Positions 23,478 to 37,162 of a stretch of DNA of 64,000 bases are shown one piece after another. Both the position numbers and the translations under genes were made by a program. The notes below the pieces were generated by a model, which saw nothing but the letters and a program-made list of their open reading frames with translations, was not told the DNA's origin and made no database searches. Origin of the DNA: Agapetus fuscipes (Eukaryota > Arthropoda > Insecta > Trichoptera > Glossosomatidae); NCBI GenBank assembly GCA_951799405.1, contig OX637343.1:13432524-13496523 (forward strand). The letters run 5' to 3'. The number at the start of each line of letters is the position of its first letter. Within the stretch, counting starts at the first letter, position 1.

Positions 23478-26400
23478 TGTACTGTATACGCGACTAGGAA
23501 GTGAGAACGACTATGATTGTATGGGCAGCCTACCTAGTACCTACTCTGCCCGCGTACAGGCCGGCTTAAATAAACCGGTGCTGTGTCTCGATTTTTTATG
23601 AGGACACTCGGACCTCAGCTCGCGAATAGATTCTGCTCCGTTGATGGAATAGATTCCGTTCGTAAGTCCATCGATAATATAGATTTAATCCAATTCATTA
23701 TTTTGCTTGGTGAATTGTTCATTTTGCATTTCTAGTATCTGGACTTATTCCTTAAGTTACCTTATTTACCTCCCATAACAATTTTTAATATTTTAACTTT
23801 ATTATATCATAAGTTTTTGTAATTGTTCTGTAAAAGAAATACGAAATAAATTTATTAATTAAAAAAATATAGATTATATTTAGGTTGGAATTTTTCCAGC
23901 TGAATTCACTATTTTTTTTACTTATAAGATATTTTGGTGGTTATAAGATGCCAGTAAAATCGGATTGAGATAACTATACCCTGAACATTTTCTTTTTAAT
24001 TTCTTAGGCAAATCTATGGTTTATGAGAAAATGTGCTGAAATGGGGATTCAAGAATTATTTCTCTGTATCGAAATTAGGGAAAGTTTTATGGTCTGTCTT
24101 CACTCGATGTAGCGATCCTCAATCAAAAATAAGGTACTGGGGTCAGTAGGTATGTGCTTTTAATACTATAACCTGAACAGTAAAATATGTTTTTCAGTGA
24201 CTTTACTTGTATAGTTCACAATTCACACAGTAATTTCTCCCAAAAAAATATCGTCAGATATGTAATATAGAAGATTTACAATCAGTTGTTAAGATTAGTC
24301 TCAACAATTACCTACGTAGATTTGTATGTTTGGGGCTGGGGGGTTGAATTATCTGAACAATTTAGATTGGCCATTTTCCTTTTGCTTGTAAAGCAAATCA
24401 TTCGTATATTGAGACGTCTTCGGATGGAGGACTGTACCACCGATATAAGAAATTGTTCTACAAGTCGGTCTTGGAGTTTTTACTGTTATTTTCAACCTGC
24501 CTGTTTTAAATTAACAAAATCATACCTACCTACGTAATAACACACTAAACAGCCGTATTGTGAATGTACATGTGGTAGCACTGCTCATAGTGATGGCCAC
24601 TTCGCGGGCTTCCGTATTCTTAATTCAAAAATATTCCCCGTAGATAATTAAAATTATTATCATATTAATTCCAGTAGGTATGTTATTCTCTTTGGTCTAA
24701 ATATGAATCCATTCTAGATTCTTCTACTATATTATCTAAGCAGAAATTCTATGTAATTATATTCTGAACTGTTTGTATCCAAAAGTGACGTCAAGATTTT
24801 ATTTTTATTTTTTTCTTATTAATAATACTAAACGTTCGTTATATTGTTTATGATAGGAAAGTTTGTCATAATACACGAACCTGTGGAAGTAAATACATAG
24901 CGATATCAAACTTTTTTTACCTTAGTAAAACAATATACTTTATATATTTTTAATTCATTCATTTAAAGGTTCAAATACTACACAAGACATCGAAATCAGA
25001 ACTATTTAAAATGTAATAATAATTGGAAGTAAAAGTTACACGCTGATTTACTATGGACTGAGAGATTCATTTCAAAAGACATTTGCAAAAACGTGTTTAA
25101 AGATCTTTCAGTACTGATTACATGGGATTTTTTTTTGATAAATTTTGACCGAGATTATCAGAGCTTAAAGTTTGTGGGGCCATAGCAACTGCGTGCCAAG
25201 TCCAACATTCGTCATTTAACATACAAAAAACGCCAAATGTCAGTTGGAGTGATTGTGAGCTGATAGCGTCAATTGTTGCTGAATAAATGGAGACGCATTC
25301 TAGCGTGACGTGGTCATTGATTCTGATTCGTACAGTCAGCCGATACATTTTGGGTTCGGGCTATTGTGAAGTAGAATGTTTAGCGGTGACGATTTGTTTG
25401 GTGGAGTGTACTGCTGCCAAAATGTCTGCGAAATCTTTGCACTGAGAAATGGGGGTACCATGATACACAAAATAAATATTTGATTTAGCACGATTATTTT
25501 TATTCTATACCAGATTTTCAAGTGAAGCCCATTTCCATACAAGAAGTCATATAATTTTACAGATTCATACTCAACTCTTTTCATCCTTCCTTCTACTTTT
25601 TAACAGCGCGAGCGTTTTTCATGCATTATTCCCAGTAAACTATAAAACCCGACTTTTATGCCCACCTATTTAAAAACAGACATGTCTATAAACTGCAGGA
25701 GTATCATTTAATCCCATTTACTTAATGTTTGTCCCAATCAACCATTGTCCGGTCATAAAAAAAAGCCCAGCCCGAGATTGGCTGTGGTGCCTCCGTTCTC
25801 AACCAACATCAGCACTGTCTTTCCAACGTATCTCTTCACCAGTTCTATACTCTTACCACACAAAAATCTGTCACCTTATCTTGAACAGACAGCCTGAACA
25901 TTAATTCATACAAATTTGAATAAAAATCATGGTACACTGTCTCCTAGCGGCCACCACAGCGCACTACAAAGTAGAGCTGCACAGAGGCCATCAGAGACAC
26001 GAGGCTAGAATTGAGATTGGGGCGAGTTTTTGTCTAAAAACCAAATCACTCAGCGGAGAGAGAAAGTCTAGATGAAAGTCAGCGTGGCCGCATGCTGCCG
26101 GCTTATGGAATAATATTACTCGGAGCTATTGCGCGGCAAACTCCATTCTGCAATGGTCAGCAAGTTAGCAGACACCTCGGTGTTAATCAGAGTCTGCCTT
26201 GGACTAAAAGCTTACTCCTTTATTCGACTTTTACTACAAGTTTAATGGAGAAAGAATAAATGTGCGAGGTGACTCAAGGAAATGATTTATTGCACACTTC
26301 ATCCCATTCAACAATGTTTAGGAACTTAGTACAGACCTCAGAGCTATTTAGAGTCAGCTATGAATTAAAAATTATACTGGATCTTCAAAGAAAGCACATG

Positions 26401-27539
26401 ATTTCTTTGAGAAAGAAAAATGTGCAAAAAAAGTGCAAGCATTACTGGCGTACTTCATTTTATTGTTTTACTCCCTGAAAATTTCAATTGGATTGAAATT
26501 AGTGATAGCAGTGATAGCAGACATTCATACTAACAATGCAATTAGATATCAATAAAAAAAAGCTTTACAAAGTGGATATTTTTAGAGCTTTTTAAATAAA
26601 AGCCACTTGGAATGTGTACTTACATGTGATTAAATGAAAAATGTGTAAAATACTGTGTTCTGTCGTACAGCAAATTAAAATACAGCGTACAGTGTAATAC
26701 GTAGGTATATATTCGTGCTTATATTGGATATTGATTCTATGATCCATCGAAAAGACTTCTCGGGTTCCTTATTTTTCTTTAAAATTGTGTATGAAGTAAA
26801 ATATCATCCTGCAAATATGATGAAAGGTTCGGATTTAATCTTGCAACGCGAAAGGTGATGGTGACCAAAATATAGGCAAGAAATTTCACACCTGCAAGAA
26901 GGTAACGAGATTCATCCGGGAACTGTATATCAGTAACGGAGACTTTCCAATACAGATGCAAATAAGCTCGGCCGTAGATTTGGTCACGTTATTTCTCTGA
27001 TTTGTAATCATTCGGCCATATTTTACGCTCATAATAATATAATTACAATATTTTGGCGATAAATTCACAAAGCAGGCGTTGACTTTGGTAATGTGGCTGG
27101 CGAGAAAGTCGCTTGGAATTATTTACTACTATACATCGTGAATGTGTTTCTTCAGACCAAATATTGCATGAATAAATTAATTATTAGACAATATTAGCAT
27201 ATGATGATAAATTATTGCGTATAATTGCGTAATAATTAGTATAAGCAAAAAATCTCGAATCTACAATCCAAAACTAAGGCCCGGGTGTTTCAGATATAGC
27301 TACGCCTATTCTAAAAGAAAACAACATACGATAACAACACGTTAGACAACCTCATGAGAATCGTGAAGATATTTTTGTTTTGTTTTAAGTCATATAAGAT
27401 AACGCTGAAAGTTTGGAAACAACTCTCTTATAGAGCTGAAAGAATTATATAAACAGGGTTATTCACAACACGCTGATCCATGGAACATTGTTTTTGGTAT
27501 GGAAAATCCACGTTACATATACAAGGATAATTTATTTAT
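23478..27539. other. Gene-poor AT-rich stretch
   Basis: A 4-kb region with several 60-83 codon frames and no recognisable protein. The sequence at 23750-23880 looks like a 3' UTR with AATAAATT and an A-rich end and may be a worn retroposon tail. Nothing else can be named. Confidence 0.4.
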
Positions 27540-27790
27540 AAGGTACACATAATAAAAGAGCGCCGTTTTTGTGTGTGTCCCACCTCAAGGGCCCTCTCAA
27601 ATCACGTTTAAGATTATTTGTAAAGATGAATCTTTAGTGCTCCTTTAAAGACACCAACAGTTTCTGCCATCCTCACATTAGGTGGTAGTCTGTTCCACTC
27701 CATTGGGCCCGCAAACCGGAAAGCACGGTCCCCAAAATTAGTGCGTGTTTGACGTGACGGCTGGACTAAGTCAACCACCCCATGTTAGGT
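27540..27790 (-). pseudogene. LINE reverse-transcriptase C-terminus (CR1/jockey-like) with 3' UTR
   Basis: The minus strand reads a short but clear C-terminal end of a LINE ORF with the typical order RTNFGDRAFRFAGP, then WNRLPPNVR, then VFKGALKIHLYK and a stop at 27614. The WN.LP...R and FK..L..HL motifs are found at the end of many CR1/jockey/L2-type ORF2 proteins. A stop in the same frame just upstream of the readable segment shows the copy is broken. The 3' UTR shares the TTGAGGTG(T/G)GA(T/C)ACACAC block with the plus-strand fragment at 30213-30305. Confidence 0.75.
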
Positions 27791-27956
27791 GGCGGTTAAG
27801 CCATTGATTTTCTGTGTGTGAATAACACCGAATGACTTTTTTTAGTATCTAAGCTACACATAATATAACCTGCAACTAACTACCATTTTATTTCCGAATA
27901 ATAGATAGATTAGCGTTGATTTAATTTTTTTCTCAGGTAAGAAAACCAGCATTAGG

Positions 27957-28062
27957 ACATCAACCATCATTATCATCACGAGCTTGACAGCCCTGGGTAG
28001 GCTTTTGCTGAATCTAGGATTCTCCTCCACTCTTGCCTGTCCATCGCCTTCGCTACTCGTAA
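27957..28062 (-). repeat. tRNA-SINE 3' fragment
   Basis: Matches the 3' part of the SINE at 42355-42775, sharing GACAGCC(T/C)TGGG, TTTGCTGAATC and AGGATTCTCCTCCACTCT, with an ATC/GAT-rich end. Only the tail part remains. Confidence 0.6.
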
Positions 28063-30212
28063 GTAAGATTATTGCAGAGAAAACCTCTTGGTTGTAGAAA
28101 ACTACAGAACAGATACAAATTGCAACTGACAAAATATGTTCAGCCTTTTTTTGTTGGGCTTGATAAGAACCAATTATTAAAGCAGATAATTTACGTTTAT
28201 TCAATTATCCTTTCAAGTTGACATGACCATTTAAAATGCAAATTATTGGCCTGTTGCACTGAGCTAATTAACCTGTATGTTAAAGTGGCCCGTATAGATG
28301 TAATGTGTACCATGTAATTAAATGTTAAATAGGAAATAAAACACATATTTTATTATCAGAGTATTGTAAAGAATACGGACGCTTTAAAAGATGACTCTAT
28401 TTGAATAGAAACAAGATGAAGCAACGAAGCATTTTCAAATCTGCAACACTATGATTCTCCTTTGAGCTTTTATCCTTTGCAACCCTGATACATTACTGAA
28501 ATGTATCTTTAGCATTGTATGCACTCCTGTCTAACCATTATAAAATTTATGAAATCTTTTCCTGTCGGCTGTCGTTACCAATTTTATAACGTGTGTTACA
28601 ATCTCTTTCTCGTGTCAGGTGAATAGATTTTTCTGGAATATATTAATGGGCCAAAGGTCCCAATACATTTTCTACTATTTTAGCCACGAAATCTTCTTCT
28701 ACCGGCTACCACTTTTGACCTTAATATTGTCCTTAAACATTTTTAGAGTAATTTCTAAAATATGAATTATGTTTGTCATCTTTATCAATTATTACTCTAA
28801 CCATTAATGGTATTTTAAGTATCCTTCCATTGATTTACATTATTTTTTATGTACATCAAATGCTGCAACAGATGCCTTTCATTTAGCATTATGTGATCCA
28901 AGTATACACTATACAGCCTCTTTAACATACTACAAGTGCTTAGTTATTTAAGATATTCTGCACTCACAGCTTTATGTATGTTTGTATGCTGCGTCTTGAT
29001 TTATGGGTAGAGATCTGAGAGGCTGGTCAGTACCCCATACGTTCAAACTCGACTAAGAAAAAATGTTCGAACACTGAAATAGCGAGACCAGTGAGCGTTT
29101 ACATTTTCGTGATGATTTGGTGGTTTAGTTTTATACTTGAGCTGAACTTGTGTGGGCTCCATAACGGGAATGAAACATTCGCTATTGATCGGACAAATTG
29201 CAACAGGTAATGGACGGCGATAGTGAGTGTATGAAGCGGTGCCGGGCAAGTTGCCTCTCCTATTCAGATGACACTCAGCTTCCTCCAGAGCCTCTGTACA
29301 TGGAAATCAATGATAAATTGAGTAAATGGAATGCCACTCCTACATAGGCGCAAATATGTAGAATACACGCATTCTGGTGCGTTTTTATCAATGACAACAT
29401 AAATTAAACGATTAAAACATATATTTTTATCTACCTGATCACAAAGAAAACTATTTGTATGAAAAATCTACGAGCTACGACAATTTTTGTTTCAGCATGG
29501 CTACGATTCCGCGTAGACGTATAAATAATGGGTATCGTCTCTCGCTCTAAAATGAATCTTAGAAAACTAAGGGGTTGCTACAATTAACCTTTTTAAGAGT
29601 TGGATTGAATTCGATCCAAGATTTAGAGCTTATTTTGAATCTATGTAAGTATAGCTTAAATCTAATACAAAACGTGGTTTTGTTGATACTTGCTTATACA
29701 ATTTTTTGTTACTTTTTGTATACATACCTTTGGTCATGTCCAAAACATCAAATTATTCTGCTATCAACTTAAGAACTTGAAAGAATATATTATACAGGAT
29801 TCACGGAAGAGAAGTAATTCGAGAATCTTTCAAAGGGTAGAATAGTTCTCAACCTTCTTTACAGACATACTATATTTGTATAAATGAAATAATTAATTAG
29901 ATGTACATATTTTAATTGTGTACGACTTGCACCTAATTTGTGATTCATAGAAGCAAGCGTGTGCCTCCTGGCATGCTGTTGCACCAATATGAAATGTATC
30001 ATAATATGCATTAGAACATCGTAATCAGAGTTGCAGTGTCGACATATCAATCATCGTTCACTGGCACATCCTTTGTTGGGCGGGAAAACTGGGTCACTCC
30101 TACTTTCTACCGACAAAATATTCTGGTAGCCCATGAAACAAGATTAAGCACTTCATACCAATTGGTATCAAAAATAACTTCATATTATTGTGGGTGTATA
30201 TAATTAAACCAT
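28063..30212. other. No gene recognised
   Basis: AT-rich, with no exon or repeat I can identify. Short frames (29043-29249 minus, 29575-29772 plus) have no recognisable content. Confidence 0.4.
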
Positions 30213-30305
30213 AAAGAGGGCTCTTTTAGAGGGCTCTTGAGGTGTGATACACACAAAAACAGCGCTCACCAAATAAATCATCCTAATATTATTATTATAT
30301 TATAG
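30213..30305 (+). repeat. LINE 3' UTR fragment
   Basis: Shares AGGGCTCTTGAGGTGTGA and ACACACAAAAACAGCGCTC with the LINE end at 27540-27600, here on the plus strand. It ends in a (TAT)n tract. Confidence 0.6.
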
Positions 30306-30732
30306 GAAAATTTAGGGTAGAAAAAAGAATTGAAGGAAACAAAGTGGATGATGAACCTACGCCAATCTAAAGCAAAGTCTTATATATGGAGGATTGCATC
30401 GAATGTCAGAATTTCCGTGATTCTTTTTTTTGAATTGTCAGAATAAGAACAAATCTTCTTGAAAGCCTATAAAGATACTAAAAATAACATTCCATTTAAA
30501 ATCAGACCAAACGACTTGTAATAGCTTATTTAGCGGTTTTCTAAAGTAAGAAGTAGTTCAAAATAAATAAAAAGTGCAAATTTATTGTTATAAGAGCATA
30601 AAAATCTAAACATATCACACATCTGCTTTATCATAGTTCCTTTTAGGTTATTATTTTCTTTTACTTCTTGAAAAACTAACCCAATATTATTTGGATGAAT
30701 TTTGCACACTTACAAAGACAGTGCATCTAAAT

Positions 30733-30960
30733 CAGTCAAGGAATACAAGCAATTAATACATTAAAATATATGAAACAAATAAACTCTAAACAATTAAACA
30801 GTAAAAAATTCAAAAACTACAAAACATAGTCTTTAAAAAATATATTTTTTAAAAGCCTCAGCTTAAACCGCCAGCATTACAGATCAACCGCCATTTCTTT
30901 CGATCCTTGCAAACATCAACGCTATAAATAACATTTTCATGCCAATTTGCTATTTAGCTA
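30733..30960 (-). mobile_element. Diverged RTE LINE 3' fragment
   Basis: The minus strand contains a degenerate end of the RTE ORF (GCAAGGATCGAAAGAAATGG then CGGTTGATCTGTAATG, compared with the 12520 LINE end). The 3' UTR follows up to TATTCCTTGACTGA, where it stops. It is an old copy and lacks exactly the 250-bp tail that exists elsewhere as the short repeat. Confidence 0.65.
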
Positions 30961-31403
30961 TCCAACATGAAATAATCAGACATAATAAATTATTTTAATG
31001 TGTCTTGCATTTACATTTGTAAAAAATCTGCTGTAACATGCATTAGGAATAAGTAATTGGTTATCGATATCGCATAGACCAGTTGACTGCCTTGAGGTGA
31101 GTTTTTTTATACATAAAATACAGTCATTTCAGACTGCAAATTACTATTCAGTCTGAAAGCCGTTTCTTCCACGAATAGCGATCAGTTTTCTACAAACAGC
31201 GAATAAGGAGTCCTCGACTACCAAAACCTGTCGGGTCGGCGAGAAAAAAAATAGACCGTGTTGATGAATGGCATGCCGTATGCGTGAAGCTTAAATGTTA
31301 ATTCCAGGTAAGTGAGCATTTATATAAGCGCGATGCTCTTATAAGGCTTTTTCTATTTATTCCATGTAAACGCGGGAAAATCGAGCGTGGAGTATGAAGT
31401 CGT
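30961..31403. other. No gene recognised
   Basis: AT-rich spacer with no identifiable feature before the LINE insertion. Confidence 0.4.
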
Positions 31404-31415
31404 GTTTGCAAAGTC

Positions 31416-31822
31416 TTCTTCTTCTTCGTGTCAGCTTCACACCGTATTGGCCCAGTAACGAGCAATGTCTACAGCTCTTTGGTTTCCCGCAAAGAGATCA
31501 TCCATGGAGCAGCTTGTCGGACAGGAAGGACAACACCGCAAGTGCTCCATTGTTTGCTGAGCTCCACACTCACATAACGTAGAGTCCTCCCGTCCCAGAA
31601 ATCCCCAGGTCAGCATGTTGGCCCGGGCTCTTCCAACATTGGTCCTCAATCTGTTCATGGATTTCCACACGGGCCACTCGAGGTTCTTTCCTGGAGGTAG
31701 GCTCTCTGCAGGCTGCACAAAGCTCTCCGGGCATTCCTCCTTCCACATTTGAAATCTCTCCGCCACTGGGTCCGAAGACAAGGGCTGCACGGAACTAAGG
31801 AAGCTGTGTCTCGACTCGACTC
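31416..31822 (-). mobile_element. 5'-truncated LINE with 12-bp TSD and GAA-repeat tail
   Basis: Exact 12-bp target duplications GTTTGCAAAGTC lie at 31404-31415 and 31823-31834. On the minus strand the insertion carries the last part of a LINE ORF (31437-31790), then a very short 3' UTR ending in (GAA)n. The perfect target duplication indicates a fairly recent insertion. Confidence 0.85.
31437..31790 (-). pseudogene. LINE ORF2 C-terminal fragment
   Basis: The 117-codon remnant has the pattern typical of the end of many non-LTR retrotransposon proteins: WKSMNRLRTNVGRARANML, then WGFLG, then a CCHC-like group CECGAQQTMEHLRCCPSCPT, and a final VDIARYWANTV before the stop. The start is set by 5' truncation of the insertion, not by a real initiation codon. 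Confidence 0.75.
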
Positions 31823-31834
31823 GTTTGCAAAGTC

Positions 31835-32543
31835 ATCCGAGTATACTCTAGAAACTGAGGACATGCCGGTACAAGCTATAAAGTCAATTTTAGCATTTCT
31901 GTGATACATTTTGAGAGATGCAAATTGTGAATTAAAGAATAATTTTAGCCGATTTTCAAAATATTTGTGTCGTGTTTAATTTCATTATAATTTCTTATTT
32001 AAATTCGCATTAAACAGTAGTGTCAAATAGTATGTAAAAGATTGAATTTTCAGAATGAAAAAAAAAATATTGCTGTGTCCTGTACCCCGTGTATAACAAC
32101 ATTGTGTAAATTCCCTAAGTCGCGGAAAAAACAATGTATTGAAGATACAGCAGCACCCCTAGTGAGTGATTTAGTCTTCATTTTTTTTTTTATATGCATA
32201 TCATCGAGTGGAATTTATGCGATGTTTATACTCAAGATACTCGTATTCAAATCATTCCTTCTACATAGTAAAGGGGCAAAAGTTGGTCAGAATTTCTTCA
32301 ATAACATGTTTGTTGGTTTGCAATCTGAAATCTTATAACACCTCCGTTTACGGACCGATAGATACTTAGCTTTGTATTTGCGTCGTATGAGGTACAAGAT
32401 GTTAGTGAGATGTTTGAGGTGGTCAAGCTTTCACAGATGATCACATTGAACGCTTACAAATAAAAATTATTTGATTTTGTAAATAAAAATGAGTTGATGT
32501 CTTTCATTGGTGGTGTGTTCGCATGAGCTAGTGATTTATAACT
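31835..32543. other. No gene recognised
   Basis: AT-rich; a 98-codon plus-strand frame at 32042-32338 has no recognisable features. Confidence 0.4.
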
Positions 32544-32551
32544 GGCGTCAT

Positions 32552-33972
32552 CAGTGGCGGCTCTTCATTAGGGGAGGATGGGGATGCTCCCTATGAGCGA
32601 AACTGAGAAAATATATTTTATAGGAACTGGCATCTGAGACAGTACATAATATTAAAAATATTATGATCTTTGTTGATACAAAAATAATGAACTGTGCTGT
32701 GCGGGCTCGACATAATAATATTATCGTCATTGTTGTATGTAGTATGAAGCCCCTCTCCACCCTTTCCTCGTACCTCGTACCTCGTTCCTGCGTGAGAGCA
32801 CCGAGAAGGCCCGAAAAACGAAGCAAGTTCGGGTATGACGTAGCATAGGGATTTTCAAAATTATCCTACTGGTTGTCTCTGTATGGGTGAGCTTTGCTCC
32901 TTGTACGTATGGTCTCTGTCCCATACATTGAGCTGTTCGCGCATGCGTAGATCGATCTCCGAACAATCATGCATCGGGGACATGTGGCTGTATCACCGAG
33001 ATTTGACTCATACCTATAATATAGTAAGTTATGATGTTCGATATGGAGCGTTCAAGCAGTGACTGTATAATATTATGAATGAATGAATGAACCTCTTGTT
33101 TTTTGGAGATTTCTCACCATCACAATATTATGTAACTCACCATACAATAATTAATATAATATTTTTTTCATTGGTTAACCATTCAACCAAAGTTCAGACG
33201 TGTTTTTAAAAGTGAGAGTTTGAAATTGAAATTGGTGCTTCCTAAAATCGTTTGGGAATGAAAATGTGTTGACATGTGGTAATATTTTTTCTTATTAAGT
33301 TTTCAAAATGTATCAACATTTTTATGCGACCTTCATTTTAATTTAGTTTTTTCGCATAGGCCGCCAGAAGGATTTAAAATATGATTTTCCATGAGGCCGT
33401 AAAAGAATTAAGGTTTTCACACAGTGGGTACTAAATGAATGGAGAACGTTTCAATACGCTATGACTTTATATTTTGTGGAAAATGTACTAATTAAAAAAA
33501 TACCGGACTCTAATAACAAAGTGATCAATTGCTTTTCAAAGCAAAGAAATTGGAAGGCTTTATTTACAAGCAGCTGTAGGGAGCGTTGCTGTCCATCTTT
33601 CTACAACTAACAACTGAAACTTAGGTGAGTAAGAATTTTTTTCGATGACTTAAATTAATTCAAAATAATTGTATCCTCTTAAATGCAACAGTGATTTAAA
33701 AAAACCACCTTCTCATGAATTATATACTCACGTACACATTTTTATCTGTATCTACCTACATATTGCATTTTTTAATAATACAAATGTGAAGTCGCTTAAA
33801 AACGAAGTATAAAAAGTATCAGTAACATTTTATTGGAAATTATGATCACGTACTTGGCTTAGATTTATACGTTACAATTCGTTAGTGTATACTACCTGGG
33901 GTGCTATAGGGTGGTCATTGACAATATTTCAAGGTCATCCCCTCTCCCAGATTTTGGCTTGAGCCGCTACTG
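32552..33972. mobile_element. hAT transposon with perfect 8-bp TSD
   Basis: Starts CAGTGGCGGCTC and ends GAGCCGCTACTG (inverted ends with one mismatch over 12 bases). It is flanked by identical octamers GGCGTCAT at 32544-32551 and 33973-33980. The CAGTGGCGGCTC terminus is familiar from hAT elements. The interior is AT-rich with no recognisable transposase, so the 1421-bp copy is non-autonomous or fully decayed. Confidence 0.88.
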
Positions 33973-33980
33973 GGCGTCAT

Positions 33981-35266
33981 TAACAACCATTAGAAGCTAG
34001 CGACTGGTGACTAGTGTGACTAGTGACTAGTCACTTGAGAGTAGTGAGTGTCGCTCTGACAGATGTCAGGAAAAGTGGTTGCTGGGATCATTTGCAGAGA
34101 TGATTGCCCGACACAACTACGTAGTACCTACCTGTAAACGCTAAGCTTGCGGAACACTTTATGGTTTTACTTTTTTTGTTGAGCAGCTACAAATGAAAAC
34201 AGAAATGAGGAAGAAATTACAATAGAATGCGTTACATCAACGCATTGAACATTCTTCAATGCAGTTCTTATTATTTTACTTTATAAAAAAACTTATCGAT
34301 CGTATTTCAAAATTTGTCTCCGGGGGTTAAAATTTCTCTTCTAGATGTGCACGTTATCCTCATAAAGTTAAGTAAATATAAATATAAAAAGGATAACCAT
34401 CATCTGAATCTGACGCTGAAGAGATTAAAATAAAAATACTACATAGTATCTTTGTAATTTTGCATAAATCTAAAGGACATATAAATTCAGTGATACATCA
34501 TTGATAGTCAGGATAACTGTTCTGGAAAAACATTTCATTCAGAAATGCGCGGTTTCGCAATTCTTTTTATTTTTGCAAATTTGTACCTACTAAAAAGGTA
34601 AACTAAAAGGCAAGTAATGAAAAAACTCTTTTGATGAGGCATTCACTTTGATTTTAAATATTTAAGCTCTTTTATTTAAATAAGCATGAATTTGTCGATC
34701 TCGTGCGTTTAAGTAACTGGCACACATTTAAGAGAATTCAACAATACTTGAAACTGTTAAATTTTGCAACGTTGAATCGATTTGATGCAATCAATCAAAG
34801 AGTTTGCATCTTTTATCCATGATTTTGGTTCATTAATTAATTGGTTAACCACGATTAACAACTTTAAATTGAATTCATCAATTCGAGTTAATCCATAGAC
34901 CATATTATATTCACGACAACACAAAAGATTTGATGTACAATTTAAATAAAATAGACTGCGATTGTGGCAAATGGAAGCATGAGAAATTGGTTTATTTTGT
35001 CCAATTGTGAATTCAGCCCATATTGCAAGTTCACAAGGAACAAACAAACTATTTTCGGACCTAAAAATCAATAGGCAAACCGTGTAACCACTCGGCAAAC
35101 TGTCAAAAACTCTTTATTTATACTCGAAGAAGGAATATTTACAAATCGATGAAGTTACAAATTACAATTTACTGAAGTAAAAATCACTTTACGAACTTGC
35201 TACGAATGAAAAAAAATAGATTCGAAGTCTCGCGCAAGCTCGTATAGTTTTGTTATTTGAATCTTT
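33981..35266. other. No gene recognised
   Basis: The minus-strand frame at 34757-35098 (113 codons) has no recognisable domain. A short tandem of GTGACTAG/TGACTAGT units occurs at 34004-34040. Nothing else is identifiable. Confidence 0.4.
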
Positions 35267-35477
35267 CTATATAATCTATAATCTAAATTGCAAAGACATG
35301 TTAAAGTTTAAAATTAATATTAAATGTATGCCCACAAAGAGACACGTGTAAATTCGCGCTTACGAATGCTGCTACAAATTAAAATCCAAAACTCAAATGA
35401 ATATAAACTATGCAACTTTTGACGAGCTTTCCTGAAACAGGGGGGACATCGGCAAGTGAACCATTTTTTACAGTATA
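35267..35477 (-). repeat. RTE-tail short repeat, older copy
   Basis: Minus-strand copy with tail TAGATTATATAG and several internal deletions. It ends at the TACTGTAAAAAATGGTTCAC block. It abuts a second copy at 35480, again in the same orientation. Confidence 0.75.
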
Positions 35478-35479
35478 CG

Positions 35480-35815
35480 TCTAAATCTAAATCTAAATCT
35501 AAGCTGCAAAGATATGTATCATTTGAGATTCATATTAAATGCATTCCCACAAGCAGACACGCATAATTTCGCGCTCACACATGCCGCATGTGGACCTACA
35601 ATATAAAAAACCCAATCTCAAATGAACATAAGCCCAGCAACTCTTGCCGACCTTCCCTGAAACAGGGGTGACATTGGCAAAGTGAACCATTTTTTACAGT
35701 ATGGGTGGTCATCCTAATACCAACCTTTAAGTCAAGGAATACAAATATTAAATAACATGTATGTAAGTATATAAAAACAACAGAACCTCAAAAATAATCT
35801 ATAAAAAAAAAGTCA
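35480..35815 (-). mobile_element. RTE LINE 3' UTR fragment with tail
   Basis: Minus-strand copy whose tail is (TTTAGA)n. It extends beyond the usual short-repeat start (CCTTGACTTA) into the unique part of the LINE 3' UTR (up to CTGACTTTTTTTTTATAG). It is therefore a truncated LINE rather than the SINE-like form. Confidence 0.75.
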
Positions 35816-36140
35816 GTAGGTATATAGGTACAATTTTTTTTTAAATACATAATAATAAATACTCTGCACTCACAATGTATGTATGTATCAGGGAACAATG
35901 AAAGCTGAGAAAGTAGGCAGGAAAACAATTACCTATTCTTCCGTACATGTTCATATACGTGCATAGATTCAACGTTAGTAGTTTAATTGTAGTTTAACAA
36001 TTAAAACGTGCAATGCATGCTGTACTTATTAAATAATTCAATGGAACACTCTAAGGTTCTTTAGATACGAAACCAACTAATTGGACGACTATCTAAGAAG
36101 CTAACACAAAGACAAGATGATGATGGATGTTTTTTCCTGT

Positions 36141-36201
36141 GGTGCTTGTGGGAATGCGTTTAATGTGAATCTTAAATGTAATATATATTTGCAACTTAGT
36201 A
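36141..36201 (+). repeat. RTE-tail fragment
   Basis: Only the last 60 bases of the repeat remain (GCTTGTGGGAATGCGTTTAA through TTTGCAACTTAG). Confidence 0.6.
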
Positions 36202-36707
36202 TAAAGTGTATAGAAGCAAGCAAGAAGATCGGCAGCACCTCTTTCATCACCGTGTGTTATTTTCACTCTTCTTGCTATTTCACACATTTGTCACGAGCTA
36301 TGAGTTAGTCAAGGTTACATGACAATATGAATATATCTGCATGATATATGCGACACTTTTATTTCGACTGCTCCAAGGAAGACAGCACTAAGTCAAAAAA
36401 GATAGTTTTGCAGGAAAGCCAATTGAATGTTATTTATTCCATGGAGAACAATGCCTTAACTATTTTTTAAATTAATTTATTACCTAATGAATTTAAAAGA
36501 GATATAGACATGGCTGTCATCTTGGAACGAAGATAATGATTTGTTACCTTCAGAAATGGAAATACGTCAAAAACCTCAATTTCGGAGTTACTTCCTTCTT
36601 TCTTGGAGCAGTCGATTTGATATGTTCATTTAATGAACAGCTGACATCAAGGGCGTACCCAGGATCAAATCTAGGGGGGGCAGGTTCTAGAAATTTGAAG
36701 ATCATAG

Positions 36708-37162
36708 TTTCAGGGAAGGTCGACAAGAGTTGCAGGGCTTATGTTTATTTGAGATTGTGTTTTTATATTGTAGGTCCACATGCGGCATGTGTTAGCGCGA
36801 ACTTTTACATGTCTGCTTGTGGGAATGCGTTTAATATGAATCTTAAATTTACTTTGATAATTTTTGGATGAATTCAAACAAAACACTGTTTATTTTCACT
36901 ATAAAATTTATTTAACAAGAATAAAATCTTTAAACAAAACACTAATGCGTTTTCGACCTAGTAGGTCATCATCAGGTATTAATTTGTTTAAAGATTTTAA
37001 TCTTTTAAAATAAATATTATAGTGAAAATAAACAGTGTTTTGTTTGAATTCATCCAAAAATTATAAAATTAAACAATATGAATTTTCACAGAGTTAAAAC
37101 ACAAACAATACAAAATATACTGAATCTTAAATGATGTATATCTTTGCAGCTTAGATTTAGAT
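36708..37162 (+). repeat. RTE-tail short repeat, split by a nested insertion
   Basis: The left part runs from TTTCAGGGAAGGTCG to TGAATCTTAAAT and the right part from TGAATCTTAAAT to the (TTTAGA) tail. The 12-base segment TGAATCTTAAAT is duplicated at the break. It lies inside the hAT-like element at 36648-37276. Confidence 0.8.
36849..37120 (-). mobile_element. Penelope-like inverted repeat with 12-bp TSD
   Basis: Inserted in the RTE-tail repeat, with TGAATCTTAAAT duplicated at 36837-36848 and 37121-37132. Arms of about 80 bp (near 36857-36942 and 36987-37065) are imperfect inverted copies. Between them, on the minus strand, is CTGATGATG-ACCTACTAGGT-CGAAAA at 36951-36975, whose stem differs from the other copies but still pairs. 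Confidence 0.75.
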